Of a DNA stretch of 64,000 nt, positions 1 to 10,254 are shown piece after piece. This DNA is from Bacteroidota bacterium. GTDB taxonomy: Bacteria > Bacteroidota > Bacteroidia > Bacteroidales > Prolixibacteraceae. Position 1 is the first letter of the stretch; every line of letters begins with the position of its first letter. The DNA is taken from contig JAUXUF010000311.1 of NCBI GenBank assembly GCA_030684645.1, forward strand, positions 20,236 through 84,235, written 5' to 3'. The position numbers and the translations under genes are program-made. The notes below the pieces were generated by a model. It saw nothing but the letters and a program-made list of their open reading frames with translations, was not told the origin of the DNA and made no database searches.

Positions 1-1983
1 ACTGGACTTTCCGCTTCCGGAAACGCCGGTGACACAAATCAATTTTCCAAGCGGAAAATCAACGGAAATATTTTTCAGGTTATTGCCTGTGCAGCCTTTC
101 AGCGAAAGTACCTTGCCGTTTCCTTTCCTTCGTTGTTCTGGAATTCTGATTTGTGCTTCTCCCAGCAGGTACTTGGAGGTGAGCGTTCCGGCTGTCAGGA
201 TTTGCTGTGGCGTGCCCGATGCCACCACATGGCCGCCATGAACCCCGGCAAAAGGCCCCATGTCAATCACATAATCGGCATTCATCATCATATCTTTGTC
301 GTGTTCCACCACAATCACCGAGTTGCCGGTATCGCGCAACTGCTCCAGAGAATGTATCAGCCGGAGATTATCGCGGTGGTGCAGTCCGATGCTTGGCTCA
401 TCAAGAATATACAACACATTCACCAGTTGAGAGCCAATTTGGGTCGCCAGGCGGATGCGCTGCGTTTCGCCTCCCGACAAGGTCCGTGAAGTGCGGTTGA
501 GCGACAGGTAATTTAAACCGACATCTTCCAGAAAACGAATCCGGTCGCGGATTTCCTTGACCACTTCAACGGCAATTTTTTTCTGACGGTCGGTCAGGCG
601 ATCCTCCAAATTAACCAGCCATTGGCTGAGTTCAGCGATGTCGAGTTGTGCCAGTTCAGAAATATTTTTTCCGTCGATTTTGAAATACAACGATTCTTTT
701 TTGAGCCGTTGTCCGTTACATTCGGGGCAAGGTGTTTCGCGTACAAACTGATTGGCCCATTTCTGAGCTTTCTGCGATGGGTTGTCGTCCTTTTGCGCAT
801 CGATGTATTTGATCACACCCTCGTAAGTCATCATGTAATTCATGGAAACCCCGAGTGGTGAGTTTTTAAGTTGAATCCGTTCGTTGGTCCCGAATAGTAT
901 GGCATTCAGGCCATCTTCTGGAATATCTTTAATAGGTGTTTTCAGGTTAAAACCAAATAGTTCGCCCAAAGCTTCAATTTGCCAGAAAACCAGCGTATTC
1001 TTGTGTGCCCCAAGCGGAGCAATTCCTCCGTTTTGAATGCTTTTGGTATTATCCGGAACAATTTTCTCCAAGTCGATTTCACTGATCATGCCCAACCCAT
1101 TGCATTTCGGGCAAGCGCCCTGCGGTGAATTAAACGAAAAATTATGAGGCGCCGGTTCGTTATACGAAATGCCGGTAGTTGGACACATCAGCTGACGGCT
1201 GTAATACTTGGCCTCTTGAGTGTCGTGATCCAGGATCATACAAATGCCATGTCCGTTTTTCATGGCAACCTGGAGTGAATCGTGGAGCCGCTTGTCGCTT
1301 GCTTCGTCAACCAGCAACCGGTCGATCACGATTTCGATGAAGTGGTTCTTGTAGCGATCCAGCCGCATGGCAGCCTTCAGTTCGGTTACTTCACCGTCAA
1401 TCCTTGCATTCAGAAAGCCTTTTTTCAGGATTTGCTCAAACAACTCGCGGTAATGACCTTTACGGCCTTTCACTACCGGAGCCAAAATCAGGATTTTTTT
1501 CCCGGAGAAAGAAGATTTAATCAGCGATAAAATCTGATCGTCGGTGTATTTCACCATTTTTTCGCCGGTATTGTACGAATAGGCTTCGCTGGCCCTTGCA
1601 TACAACAGACGCAGAAAATCGTAGATTTCGGTAACAGTACCAACCGTTGATCGCGGATTTTTATTGGTGGTTTTCTGTTCGATGGCAATTACAGGACTTA
1701 AGCCGGTAATCAGATCCACATCAGGACGCTCCATGTTGCCCAGGAAAGAGCGCGCATAGGCCGAAAACGTTTCGATGTACCGGCGCTGCCCTTCGGCATA
1801 AATGGTATCGAATGCCAGCGACGATTTGCCGCTGCCGCTTAACCCGGTAATAACCGTGAGTTTATTTCGTGGAATTTCGACATTTACATTCTGCAAATTG
1901 TGGACACGGGCGCCATGAACCACAATTTTCCCGTCTTCCTCATCTAATTCTTCAGGAGTATGTATATTTTCAGCTCGTAGCAT
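1..1983 (-). CDS. uvrA: excinuclease ABC subunit A (5' part; runs off the window edge)
   Basis: Reverse-strand translation from the ATG at 1983 reads [89 protein letters not shown]; a second Walker A (GVSGSGKSS) lies at the window edge. Confidence 0.95.
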   Translation of the reverse strand, partial: MLRAENIHTPEELDEEDGKIVVHGARVHNLQNVNVEIPRNKLTVITGLSGSGKSSLAFDTIYAEGQRRYIETFSAYARSFLGNMERPDVDLITGLSPVIAIEQKTTNKNPRSTVGTVTEIYDFLRLLYARASEAYSYNTGEKMVKYTDDQILSLIKSSFSGKKILILAPVVKGRKGHYRELFEQILKKGFLNARIDGEVTELKAAMRLDRYKNHFIEIVIDRLLVDEASDKRLHDSLQVAMKNGHGICMILDHDTQEAKYYSRQLMCPTTGISYNEPAPHNFSFNSPQGACPKCNGLGMISEIDLEKIVPDNTKSIQNGGIAPLGAHKNTLVFWQIEALGELFGFNLKTPIKDIPEDGLNAILFGTNERIQLKNSPLGVSMNYMMTYEGVIKYIDAQKDDNPSQKAQKWANQFVRETPCPECNGQRLKKESLYFKIDGKNISELAQLDIAELSQWLVNLEDRLTDRQKKIAVEVVKEIRDRIRFLEDVGLNYLSLNRTSRTLSGGETQRIRLATQIGSQLVNVLYILDEPSIGLHHRDNLRLIHSLEQLRDTGNSVIVVEHDKDMMMNADYVIDMGPFAGVHGGHVVASGTPQQILTAGTLTSKYLLGEAQIRIPEQRRKGNGKVLSLKGCTGNNLKNISVDFPLGKLICVTGVSGSGKSS

Positions 1984-2916
1984 TTAATTCGTTTTTGTTC
2001 TGAAACCTTCTTCCGGAATTTTCAGGATATAAGTCTTTCGGGCCGTGTTTTTCAATAATGTGTCCCTCAACCAGGGGTTAAACATTTTCAAAATTTTATA
2101 ATTGATCCCTTTTTGAAGGGCAAAGTCCGCCCAATCCAAAACCGGGCCATTTACTTCAACAGATTTGGTTTCGATAATAGGATAAATCTGATCTTTTCCG
2201 ATACTGAACCCATATTTTTCAGGGTCTTCCATCACAAGTTTAAATGCAAGAATGCGGAATACATAACGGGTAGTTTCTTCAACGAACAACAAATCGTAAT
2301 AACTTCTAACTTTTTGATTGTTGATTTGGGCGACAACCCGGGTCCTGCCGCCATTGTATGCCGCAGCAACCAGCGACCAGCTTCCGAATTTCTCATAAGC
2401 CGATTTCAGGATACGACATGCGACTTCAGTTGATTTTTCGATGTGATATCGCTCGTCAACTTCAGTATTGATTTCGAGCCCATTTTCTTTTGCGGTTGAT
2501 TCAAGCAATTGCCACAATCCAACAGCTTTGGCCGGCGAAACTGCGCGAACATCAAATCCACTTTCGGCCACACACAGGTATTTGAAATCTTCAGGAATTC
2601 CATTTGATTTCAGAATGGGCTCGATGATGGAAAAGTAGCGTGGCATAGTTTTAATGTACCGGATGGTTTGCGAATGAAAATAAACCGCTGACAATAATTC
2701 GCGGTCAAGATTTTCGCGTACATCGTAATATTCCATTGGAACTTCTTCTCCGGCAAAAGTGAGTTTTTCGGGCAGTTCAACCGGGGTAAACAAGTGGGTT
2801 CCGATTGAATCATGTTGTTGACGTGTTGTGCCGGAACAGCCGGTTAAGGCCGAAAACATGAACACAGGGACAACAGAAATCAATTGAAAGAACCGGACGG
2901 ATATTTTAAACTTCAT
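1984..2916 (-). CDS. lytic transglycosylase (SLT/MltD-like), lipoprotein-type signal
   Basis: ORF 1984..2940; likely start at the internal Met (MKFKISVRFF...). SLT-like motif CVAESGFDVRAVSPAKAVGLWQLLESTAKENGL and AAAYNGG. Confidence 0.85.
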   Translation of the reverse strand: MKFKISVRFFQLISVVPVFMFSALTGCSGTTRQQHDSIGTHLFTPVELPEKLTFAGEEVPMEYYDVRENLDRELLSAVYFHSQTIRYIKTMPRYFSIIEPILKSNGIPEDFKYLCVAESGFDVRAVSPAKAVGLWQLLESTAKENGLEINTEVDERYHIEKSTEVACRILKSAYEKFGSWSLVAAAYNGGRTRVVAQINNQKVRSYYDLLFVEETTRYVFRILAFKLVMEDPEKYGFSIGKDQIYPIIETKSVEVNGPVLDWADFALQKGINYKILKMFNPWLRDTLLKNTARKTYILKIPEEGFRTKTN

Positions 2917-2997
2917 AATTTGCTTTTCAAAATTTGACAATTCGCAAAAATAGCTGATTTATACTCCACTGTCAACTATGCTTGCTTTTTATTCAAA

Positions 2998-3034
2998 CAA
3001 AAAACCGGTTGAAAAGATCAACCGGTTTTTTTAG
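2998..3034 (-). terminator. Rho-independent terminator-like hairpin
   Basis: aaaaaccggttgaaaagatcaaccggtttttt: inverted repeat with A/T tracts on both sides; downstream of the minus-strand gene ending at 3076. Confidence 0.7.
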
Positions 3035-3075
3035 AGGATACCACAGTACTTCAGTGTCCTTGATTTGCGGACGGA

Positions 3076-4371
3076 TTAGATTTTCTTTACTACAGGAATT
3101 ATGCCAATTTGTTTAATGTTCTGAATATTTGAATAATCGTATAACATAAATCCTTTTTCTCCGATCATGAACAGGTAATTGTTCATCGGAATAACATCGT
3201 ACGCATTAATTAACGGAAAACTTGCAATCATATTGTTCGAAATGTTGTACGGATTGGATGCGTTGTAAATTTTCAGTCCGGCATCGCCATCGCAGATAAA
3301 CAGCAGGTCATCGTCAATTCCAAGGCCTTGCGGGCCATACATGGGATAGGTTGCCAGCAGTTCAAATTTTGAATAGCCATTGCTCATGCGAACCACATCA
3401 AGCTGGTTGACTGTTCCCCGGCAGGAGGTTCCTCCTTTCAGTGTGACGAAGGCCAAATCGCCTTTGATAACAACAGGATCACAGGCAGTTATGTGCGTGA
3501 AATTACCAATTTGTGAAGGTCTTTCAGGAATTTCGAGTGAAAGTACAATCATGCCACTTTGCGTACCCAGAAACATGTGTTTGTCGGTAATAAAAATGGT
3601 TTCCATATTCCAACCTATATTTTTGGTATCAAGCAAAGTAGCTTCAGAAGTAGAATTCAGTTTGAATGTTAACAAACTATTCTGATTAACGACATAAAGC
3701 ATATCCTTGTATAAACCAAAACGAGCCATACTGCCACCAACGCCGTATGTTGTTCCAGATGTTCCTGAAGATCCGCTGACACCCCCCAATGAGGTATAGT
3801 TTTTATCCATCGACATACTTTCGTAGCCATAATAAATTGGATAATAACGTTGTTCCAATTCCTGACGAACACTTTTCTCCTCCCATGCGGTTATGACTCC
3901 TTTTGACTCATCCAATTTGGCAAGAGGCAGTTTTTCGTTGTATTTGGGCAAGGTGTAAGGGAAAACTTTTTGTACCCGACCAACTTCTTTAATACCTGAG
4001 AAGTTGGATACATCGATGGAAACCAGGTCGATGTAACTGTCGGCATACAAAATATTGTCTTTGATGGCAATGTCAACATTACCTGGAATTTCGATAAAAC
4101 CCTTGTTTTGAGGATTTTTCGGGTCGCTCACATCATAGACATGCACCCCTTTCATCTTTTCGTTGATGAAAATGTACTGATCTTTGAAATAGATTTTCCC
4201 GGGGTTGTTCATTTCACGGGCAGCAGTCATTTTCACAGCCGATCGTAAATCGGTATAACTCAGGTAAACAGGAGCATTTGCTGTAAATGTTTCGAAAACC
4301 TTGTCGGTACAAGCTGATGCAACGATCAGAAGAAGTACCAGAACGGTATATATATTTTTTGTCTGATTCAT
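3076..4371 (-). CDS. LVIVD-repeat beta-propeller lipoprotein
   Basis: Lipobox-like LLLIVASACTD; repeated VHVYDVSDPKNPQ / LKIYNASNPYN motifs. Confidence 0.75.
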   Translation of the reverse strand: MNQTKNIYTVLVLLLIVASACTDKVFETFTANAPVYLSYTDLRSAVKMTAAREMNNPGKIYFKDQYIFINEKMKGVHVYDVSDPKNPQNKGFIEIPGNVDIAIKDNILYADSYIDLVSIDVSNFSGIKEVGRVQKVFPYTLPKYNEKLPLAKLDESKGVITAWEEKSVRQELEQRYYPIYYGYESMSMDKNYTSLGGVSGSSGTSGTTYGVGGSMARFGLYKDMLYVVNQNSLLTFKLNSTSEATLLDTKNIGWNMETIFITDKHMFLGTQSGMIVLSLEIPERPSQIGNFTHITACDPVVIKGDLAFVTLKGGTSCRGTVNQLDVVRMSNGYSKFELLATYPMYGPQGLGIDDDLLFICDGDAGLKIYNASNPYNISNNMIASFPLINAYDVIPMNNYLFMIGEKGFMLYDYSNIQNIKQIGIIPVVKKI

Positions 4372-4379
4372 GGCCGCGA

Positions 4380-5138
4380 TTAATTAAAGATAAATCCGAT
4401 TTTCAGTGAAAGGCGCGAATAGTTTGTTTCAAGCTTATAGGCATTTTCTCCGGAATAATTTAACTGATGATGCCGGTATCCAAAGGAAAAAAACCAGCCG
4501 AAATTTTCTGAAGTGAATCCCTGAAAACCAACAGATGGGTTAATGAAATAACCGCCTTCAGCATTGAGCTTCTCACTGGTTTGCGGATAATAAACGGATG
4601 AAGATGGTGAATAATAATTGGTATAATGTTGACGGTTCCCATCTTCAAGCGGCACCATATATCCGGTTTGTAAATTGATGAACGGTGTAAATTTGGTATC
4701 GCGAAATTTATATTGAATCTGGCCAAATGCAGGCATGTACGATTCGTCCAGAAACTCGGTTCCCAGGCCAGCGCCAACATACAATTTATCTTTAACCCGG
4801 AAGTTTAAGGAGGTTATGAATGAAAACGGCGCTTTCTGGTTGTTTCCGGAGTTACCAACCAAAACGCCAAAAGAGGTGTCGAAGAAATAGTCTTTAGATA
4901 AGGTCGTTTCAGACTTGGTTCGCGAATACCTGGAAATGCTGTCAACCTCAGAGTTTTTGAAAACCCATTCATTTCCGGCTGAATTAATCTTGGTTATACC
5001 AACATCATGAGTTATAAGCTGACCTCGAATAATACCTCCTGATTTCAGGTAAACCAGATCTTTATTGCTTTTCTGGGCAAATGCCGGAACCAGAAACAAG
5101 CCGGCCAGCAGAATGAATAAGAGTTTTTTCATTTTCAT
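4380..5138 (-). CDS. outer-membrane beta-barrel-like protein with signal peptide
   Basis: MKMKKLLFILLAGLFLVPAFAQ signal; alternating hydrophobic/aromatic C-terminal strands ending in F-N. Confidence 0.6.
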   Translation of the reverse strand: MKMKKLLFILLAGLFLVPAFAQKSNKDLVYLKSGGIIRGQLITHDVGITKINSAGNEWVFKNSEVDSISRYSRTKSETTLSKDYFFDTSFGVLVGNSGNNQKAPFSFITSLNFRVKDKLYVGAGLGTEFLDESYMPAFGQIQYKFRDTKFTPFINLQTGYMVPLEDGNRQHYTNYYSPSSSVYYPQTSEKLNAEGGYFINPSVGFQGFTSENFGWFFSFGYRHHQLNYSGENAYKLETNYSRLSLKIGFIFN

Positions 5139-5377
5139 TTTTGGTTTTAAAGTTTTATCACGTTGGGTGACGTTCGTATTCTGTTTTCAGTTGTTTGTGC
5201 TGTAAAGAAGATGTGTTGACTGAAAAAAAGGTTGCGCGGGGAAAGTGAAATTTGTCTTCTGCAATTTTTTTGTTTACTCGTTAGGATTGGCATTGGCAAA
5301 TCTCTATTTTTGAAGTTTAATTCTAAACTCTAATAAATCATTAACCGACCCTTTGCGGGGTTTCAAAAAATTAAATC

Positions 5378-6115
5378 ATGAAAAGGAACATTTTAATGAC
5401 GATGTCATTAGCTGTTGCAATGCTGATCGCTCTCCCGGGTTTTTCCCAAACAGTGAATGAACTCTCGAAAAAAGAGAAGAAAGAGGGTTGGGTACTGTTG
5501 TTTAACGGTAAGGACTTCGACGGGTGGAGACAATGCAACGGGACAGCGATGCCGGCAAACTGGGTGCTTGAAGAAAATGCGATGAAAGTTTTCACTGCAG
5601 CGGATAAAAATCCAGGACAGGGATCCAACGGAGACATTCTCTTTTCAGGTAAAAAATTCAAAAACTTCGAACTTTCAATCGATTGGAAAGCCAGCAAAAT
5701 GGCCAATTCAGGAATTTTTTACAATGTACGCGAAGTTCCGGGAAAACCCATTTATTATGCGGCGCCTGAAGTTCAGGTACTCGACAATGCAGATGCTACC
5801 GACAATAAAATCGATAGCCATCTGGCCGGTTCACTTTACGACATGCTGCCCGCCGATCCAAAAACGGTACATCCGGCCGGTTCGTGGAATACAATTGTCA
5901 TAAAGGTTATAGATGGAAAGGTAACCCATATCCAGAATGGTGTGGAAGTGTGTACCTATACCTTATGGACTCCAGAGTGGGACGCGATGGTTGCAAAAAG
6001 CAAATTCAAAACATTCCCCGGTTTTACTGAGGGAATCGCGAAAGAAGGCTACATCGGACTTCAGGATCACGGATACCCGGTATGGTTCCGTAACATCAAG
6101 ATACGCGAACTTTAG
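5378..6115 (+). CDS. DUF1080 / 3-keto-disaccharide hydrolase family secreted protein
   Basis: Signal peptide; GWVLLFNGKDFDGWRQ and SGIFYNVRE motifs typical of the family. Confidence 0.85.
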   Translation: MKRNILMTMSLAVAMLIALPGFSQTVNELSKKEKKEGWVLLFNGKDFDGWRQCNGTAMPANWVLEENAMKVFTAADKNPGQGSNGDILFSGKKFKNFELSIDWKASKMANSGIFYNVREVPGKPIYYAAPEVQVLDNADATDNKIDSHLAGSLYDMLPADPKTVHPAGSWNTIVIKVIDGKVTHIQNGVEVCTYTLWTPEWDAMVAKSKFKTFPGFTEGIAKEGYIGLQDHGYPVWFRNIKIREL

Positions 6116-6128
6116 TTCTTAATTCTAC

Positions 6129-6183
6129 AATTCGCCCTGCCCAGTTTCACATCGGATAAGATTTGAACTGGGCAGGGCGAATT
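6129..6183. repeat. 18-bp perfect inverted repeat with 19-nt loop between convergent genes
   Basis: aattcgccctgcccagtt (6129-6146) and aactgggcagggcgaatt (6166-6183) are exact reverse complements. Confidence 0.9.
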
Positions 6184-6268
6184 TCTATTTATACCTGTGT
6201 CATTTCAAAGCACCGGGATTGGACAAAGGAAAATAGAAACGAAAGATATTCAAAAGGATTTTAGGATT

Positions 6269-7672
6269 CTAGAATTCGTAGCTTAAGCCGGAATAAACCC
6301 CGATGGTATAAGGTTTATAGCTTACATCAGAGTTGCTGTTTAGCGAATTCAGGAAATATTTAATGCGGGGTTCAACATTCAGGAAAATTCGTTTCGACAA
6401 GCCATATTTCAGTCCGATTCCCAACGTTCCGCTGTAATTCAGAGATTGCATGTCATTCGTTTTGCCAACCAGACTTCGGATGTTGCTGCTTTCCATAAAA
6501 GTTTGGTTTCCAATCAGCAGATTTGAGCTGATTCCACCAAGCAATTCCACATCAAACCTCGAATCAAGAATCGTATAACGCAGATACAACGGGATTTCGA
6601 TGTATTCGAAATTCTGAATAAAGCTTGCATCCGAAACAACAACTGCAGAAACCATTGTATTAGCTTCAAGATTAGTTCCCAGTACAATTCCTGAAGGAAT
6701 ACTGCTGAATTCAATGACTCCCGCTGAACTGTTCATGTTCATTTTGCTCGTATTGGCTTCGATATTCACCGGGGCGTTAAAATATTTTGATCCGTTGTCA
6801 GCCATAGCGAGATTTTTTCCAGAGGAGGAAGTGGTATTTCCGGAAGTTTGACCCAAAGCGGAATAATAAACCCCGCTTTGTAAGCTCCAACGTTTGCCTG
6901 ATTTAACTTCAACCGAAACACCACCACCCAATTCGACTGGTTTGTTTGATGATGAACTCAGCATATTGCTTGCATAAACCTGTGAATGACTGCTCCTTGA
7001 CACACTGTATGCGGGCGAAACCTGCGCTCCAACCAGCCAGCGGGTTTTCTTCTGTGATTCGTCCTGTGCCAGCATCATTTCCTTGTTCTGGTTCATGATC
7101 TGCTGATCGATTGATAATTCTTCCTGTTCCTTGCTGGTTTTAACAATCTTCTTTTCCAGTAACAATCCTGCAAACCGATCCTCTTGTTTGATCAGGCGTG
7201 TCAATCTTTTCAGCGGTTTTATAACCTCTGTTTCATCTGTCTGTAAAAAAACAGCAGTTTTCGGAGTCGTTATCTGTCTTTCATTCTTGAATCGGCTGAC
7301 AACCAAAAGGGTTTTATTGGCTGCGGAATGGTTCGTTATTTCAGGAGAGTTTTGTGTTTGACTGATTTGATTTGGTTCTTTCCGGAACTCATCAATCACT
7401 TTTTTTGAATTCATTTCCGGCTTGCTGTTCTGACTGATACTAGTTGGTTGCACAGCTAGTTCGCCAGACCTGTCATTTAATTGCCATCCGGCAACAAAAG
7501 CTAAAAGCACTGCAGCGGCAATACCTGCAACCCTCCAGAAAACCATTTTCCGTTTCCGGCGGGCTCCGGCAGCACCGACCAATATATTCTGCAGGATATA
7601 AGCAGGAGGTTCCTGCTCATGATTCAGAAGTTTATTTCGGAACAATTCATCTATATTGTTATCTTTAATCAT
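6269..7672 (-). CDS. single-TM protein with cytoplasmic N-terminus and C-terminal beta-barrel-like region, paired with an ECF sigma factor
   Basis: Follows the sigma factor with overlapping ends; TM segment VFWRVAGIAAAVLLAFVAGWQL; C-terminus GLKYGLSKRIFLNVEPRIKYF...GVYSGLSYEF. Confidence 0.6.
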   Translation of the reverse strand: MIKDNNIDELFRNKLLNHEQEPPAYILQNILVGAAGARRKRKMVFWRVAGIAAAVLLAFVAGWQLNDRSGELAVQPTSISQNSKPEMNSKKVIDEFRKEPNQISQTQNSPEITNHSAANKTLLVVSRFKNERQITTPKTAVFLQTDETEVIKPLKRLTRLIKQEDRFAGLLLEKKIVKTSKEQEELSIDQQIMNQNKEMMLAQDESQKKTRWLVGAQVSPAYSVSRSSHSQVYASNMLSSSSNKPVELGGGVSVEVKSGKRWSLQSGVYYSALGQTSGNTTSSSGKNLAMADNGSKYFNAPVNIEANTSKMNMNSSAGVIEFSSIPSGIVLGTNLEANTMVSAVVVSDASFIQNFEYIEIPLYLRYTILDSRFDVELLGGISSNLLIGNQTFMESSNIRSLVGKTNDMQSLNYSGTLGIGLKYGLSKRIFLNVEPRIKYFLNSLNSNSDVSYKPYTIGVYSGLSYEF

Positions 7673-8229
7673 GCCGTATAATTGTTTTTGGCATCCAACT
7701 CACCAAAGTTTTCCTGAACTTTCTTTTTTAAAATTTCCCTGGCTCTTGACAGGTTTGATTTAGAGGTTCCCTGCGTGATCGACATTTCGCTGGCAATCTC
7801 CTGGTGCGAAAATCCTTCTATCACATAAAGGTTAAAAACCATCTGGTAGCGCGGTGGTAATTCCTGGATCAGTTTTATCAGGTCGTCAGCCGAAATTTTC
7901 GATATCACATCATCCGAAAAATTGACTGTATCATAAATTGTAACGTCTTCAACAGGGTACAGCAAATGTTGTTTTCGGATCTTCTCAAGCGAAACATTAA
8001 TCATGATCCGTCGTATCCAGCCTTCCAAAGAACCATCGTTCCGAAACGTCTTCAGGTTGGTGAAAACCTTGATAAAGCCTTCCTGTAAATTATCTTCAGC
8101 TTCTGTTCTATCTTTGGCATAACGCAAACATACCCCGAACATTTTCGGTGCAAACTGCTGATATAGTTTTGCCTGAGCTTTTGGGTTTCCGGCAATACAA
8201 TCGGATATGATTGGTCTAAAATCTTCCAA
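7669..8229 (-). CDS. RNA polymerase ECF-type sigma factor
   Basis: Region 2 (CLRYAKDRTEAEDNLQEGFIKVF) and region 4 (LPPRYQMVFNLYVIEGFSHQEIASEMSITQGTSKSNLSRAREIL). Confidence 0.92.
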   Translation of the reverse strand: MEDFRPIISDCIAGNPKAQAKLYQQFAPKMFGVCLRYAKDRTEAEDNLQEGFIKVFTNLKTFRNDGSLEGWIRRIMINVSLEKIRKQHLLYPVEDVTIYDTVNFSDDVISKISADDLIKLIQELPPRYQMVFNLYVIEGFSHQEIASEMSITQGTSKSNLSRAREILKKKVQENFGELDAKNNYTA

Positions 8230-8453
8230 GTGTGCGCAAATTTCTGATTATCCAAAATTAACCCAATTAATCCGACTTTGTGCGATAGAACCTTTTTTCA
8301 TTCCAGATAATCTTCAATTAACAATGGTCTGGCTTTGTACAATTTCGCCTGAAACAGAACTCGATTTCTACTAAGATGGAGCTGGGTTGGGAATAGTTGC
8401 GTTGAGGAAGAATATTTTGTAAATGTTTGAGACCGAGTCTATAGAAGAACATG

Positions 8454-8948
8454 CTAAAACTGTTCACCAAGCTGTCTGAACATCTCAATTGTATTCATGT
8501 AATGAATACCAAATGGGATGCATGCGTCAGGAATTTTTATTTTATTCTTTTTTTCAGGTTGAAGTATTTCTTGGGTAATAATAGTGTTATGGTTAGCAAA
8601 AGAATATGAAATCAGCCACGCATCTGCTTCATCAGCATCTAAAAATTCATCTAATGCTTTTTGTTGAAAATGACTTCTTCTTGATACAGCCCAATTAACA
8701 ATCTGAGTGTATTCTGGTATTACCTGTGATGTATCTTTAAAAAAGATATCTGGCAAATTAACCACACACCATTTCTTTAATTCATCATCATTTTGGTATA
8801 TCTCATTTTTTACTTTATCAATACTGATGATTTTTCCGTCTAAAGCCAGCTGTTTTACCTTTCCCCGGAAGCTAACAGCAACATCTAATGGGTAAGTAGC
8901 TCGATGTGCCTGTATGAAGAAATTGCTATCAACAACAAATGGTCCCAT
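8454..8948 (-). CDS. DUF4411-type PIN-domain protein (putative toxin)
   Basis: FVVDSNFFIQAHR, DADEADAWLISYS and IPDACIPFGIHYMN motifs; 3 nt downstream of an ImmA/IrrE gene. Confidence 0.8.
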   Translation of the reverse strand: MGPFVVDSNFFIQAHRATYPLDVAVSFRGKVKQLALDGKIISIDKVKNEIYQNDDELKKWCVVNLPDIFFKDTSQVIPEYTQIVNWAVSRRSHFQQKALDEFLDADEADAWLISYSFANHNTIITQEILQPEKKNKIKIPDACIPFGIHYMNTIEMFRQLGEQF

Positions 8949-8951
8949 TGG

Positions 8952-10082
8952 CTAATAGAGATATTTCTTGATGAAATTTTGATAAGTATCTCCTTTAAGA
9001 CCAGTTAATTTACATGCATCACGATAGAGAAGTTTATTTTCTTTTACAGCCCGGTTAATATGTGCAGCAAACTGGATACTTAGTCTTTTCTTCGTAGTAG
9101 CAAAAAAATCTCCACCATCACTTTGATTATCCTTTTTATACTGAACCTGATCAGTATAATCGTTGTAAAAAACAAAAAACGCAGCTCTGCTTAGTTTGCC
9201 TAAATCCAAAGCCCTCCTTGCAATAACAATAGGACTTACTTTAAAATACTTCGCCACAACTTTAATATCTGGCCGTTCATTCCAAACTCTGTTAAAAGAA
9301 TCTTCAGGAACTAGAAATTCGGCTGCGACTTTATCACACAATTGTTCATTGGGGTCGTTAGCTGGCTGCAATTGACGAAAATCAAACCCGGCACTATGTC
9401 CAGTCCAGATATGAGCCAATTCGTGAACGATAGTAAAAAGCTGGGCAGCCTTACCATCTGCAGCATTTATAAACATAAAAGGAGCAATTGTATCAACTAA
9501 TACAAAGCCCCTACACTCTTCAACTTTAATTGGACGATGGGTATTATTTTCTACAACTCCATTAAAATTAACGATTATTCTTACTTCTTCAATTTTCAGA
9601 GTAAGATGTTCCAATGCTTCTTCCCATGTTCGAAATTGACTCGCCCACTCTACTTCTAAATTAAGAGTTCTTCTTATATCTGCGACAATGTCATGATAAT
9701 TATTTGTGGATCTATATTTACCAACAAAACTTAATTTTTCGAAATCATTGTCGACTAAATAATCGACAAGCCATTCTTGTCGCCTTTGAATTAAAAGAAT
9801 GGTGTCATAAACGTTGATGCTGACACCAGTAGGCTTAGAATTACCAGTGCGAAAAAAAGGTATAGGTAAATTCTCTTGCGGTGGTTCTTGTAGAAAGAGA
9901 TAACCAAATGGCAAGTGAACTTTATTCGAAAAATTTTCCAACTGCTTTATGGTAGGCTTTTTTGTATCCTCCAACCAGTCCTGAACTTTTGGAAATTTTT
10001 GAGCAAAATCCTGCAATTCATAACCTGCCCGAGTAATTGCCCAGGTAATCATGTCTGCACTAATCTTAACTTCTGTATTCAT
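8952..10082 (-). CDS. ImmA/IrrE-family metallopeptidase with XRE-like N-terminus (putative antitoxin/regulator)
   Basis: ORF 8952..10100; zinc-binding HELAHIWTGHS; N-terminal AGYELQDFAQKFPKVQDWLEDTKKPTIKQLENFSNKVHLPFGYLFL. Confidence 0.85.
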   Translation of the reverse strand: MNTEVKISADMITWAITRAGYELQDFAQKFPKVQDWLEDTKKPTIKQLENFSNKVHLPFGYLFLQEPPQENLPIPFFRTGNSKPTGVSINVYDTILLIQRRQEWLVDYLVDNDFEKLSFVGKYRSTNNYHDIVADIRRTLNLEVEWASQFRTWEEALEHLTLKIEEVRIIVNFNGVVENNTHRPIKVEECRGFVLVDTIAPFMFINAADGKAAQLFTIVHELAHIWTGHSAGFDFRQLQPANDPNEQLCDKVAAEFLVPEDSFNRVWNERPDIKVVAKYFKVSPIVIARRALDLGKLSRAAFFVFYNDYTDQVQYKKDNQSDGGDFFATTKKRLSIQFAAHINRAVKENKLLYRDACKLTGLKGDTYQNFIKKYLY

Positions 10083-10254
10083 TTGAAGCAAATTTACCAT
10101 TTCCCTGAATTTTTCCTATACCCTCGAGTAAATTCAATAGAAGTAATATCATTTTATAGTAATCTCTTAATTTGACCAGAAGCCTCATCGCTAAATTAAA
10201 CTTACAACGCAACCCTTACCGGTTTCAATCCGTCTAATTCAAAAAACAACTGTT

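Noticed and set aside
133-500. Plus-strand ORFs at the window start
   Set aside because: Antisense to the uvrA coding sequence.
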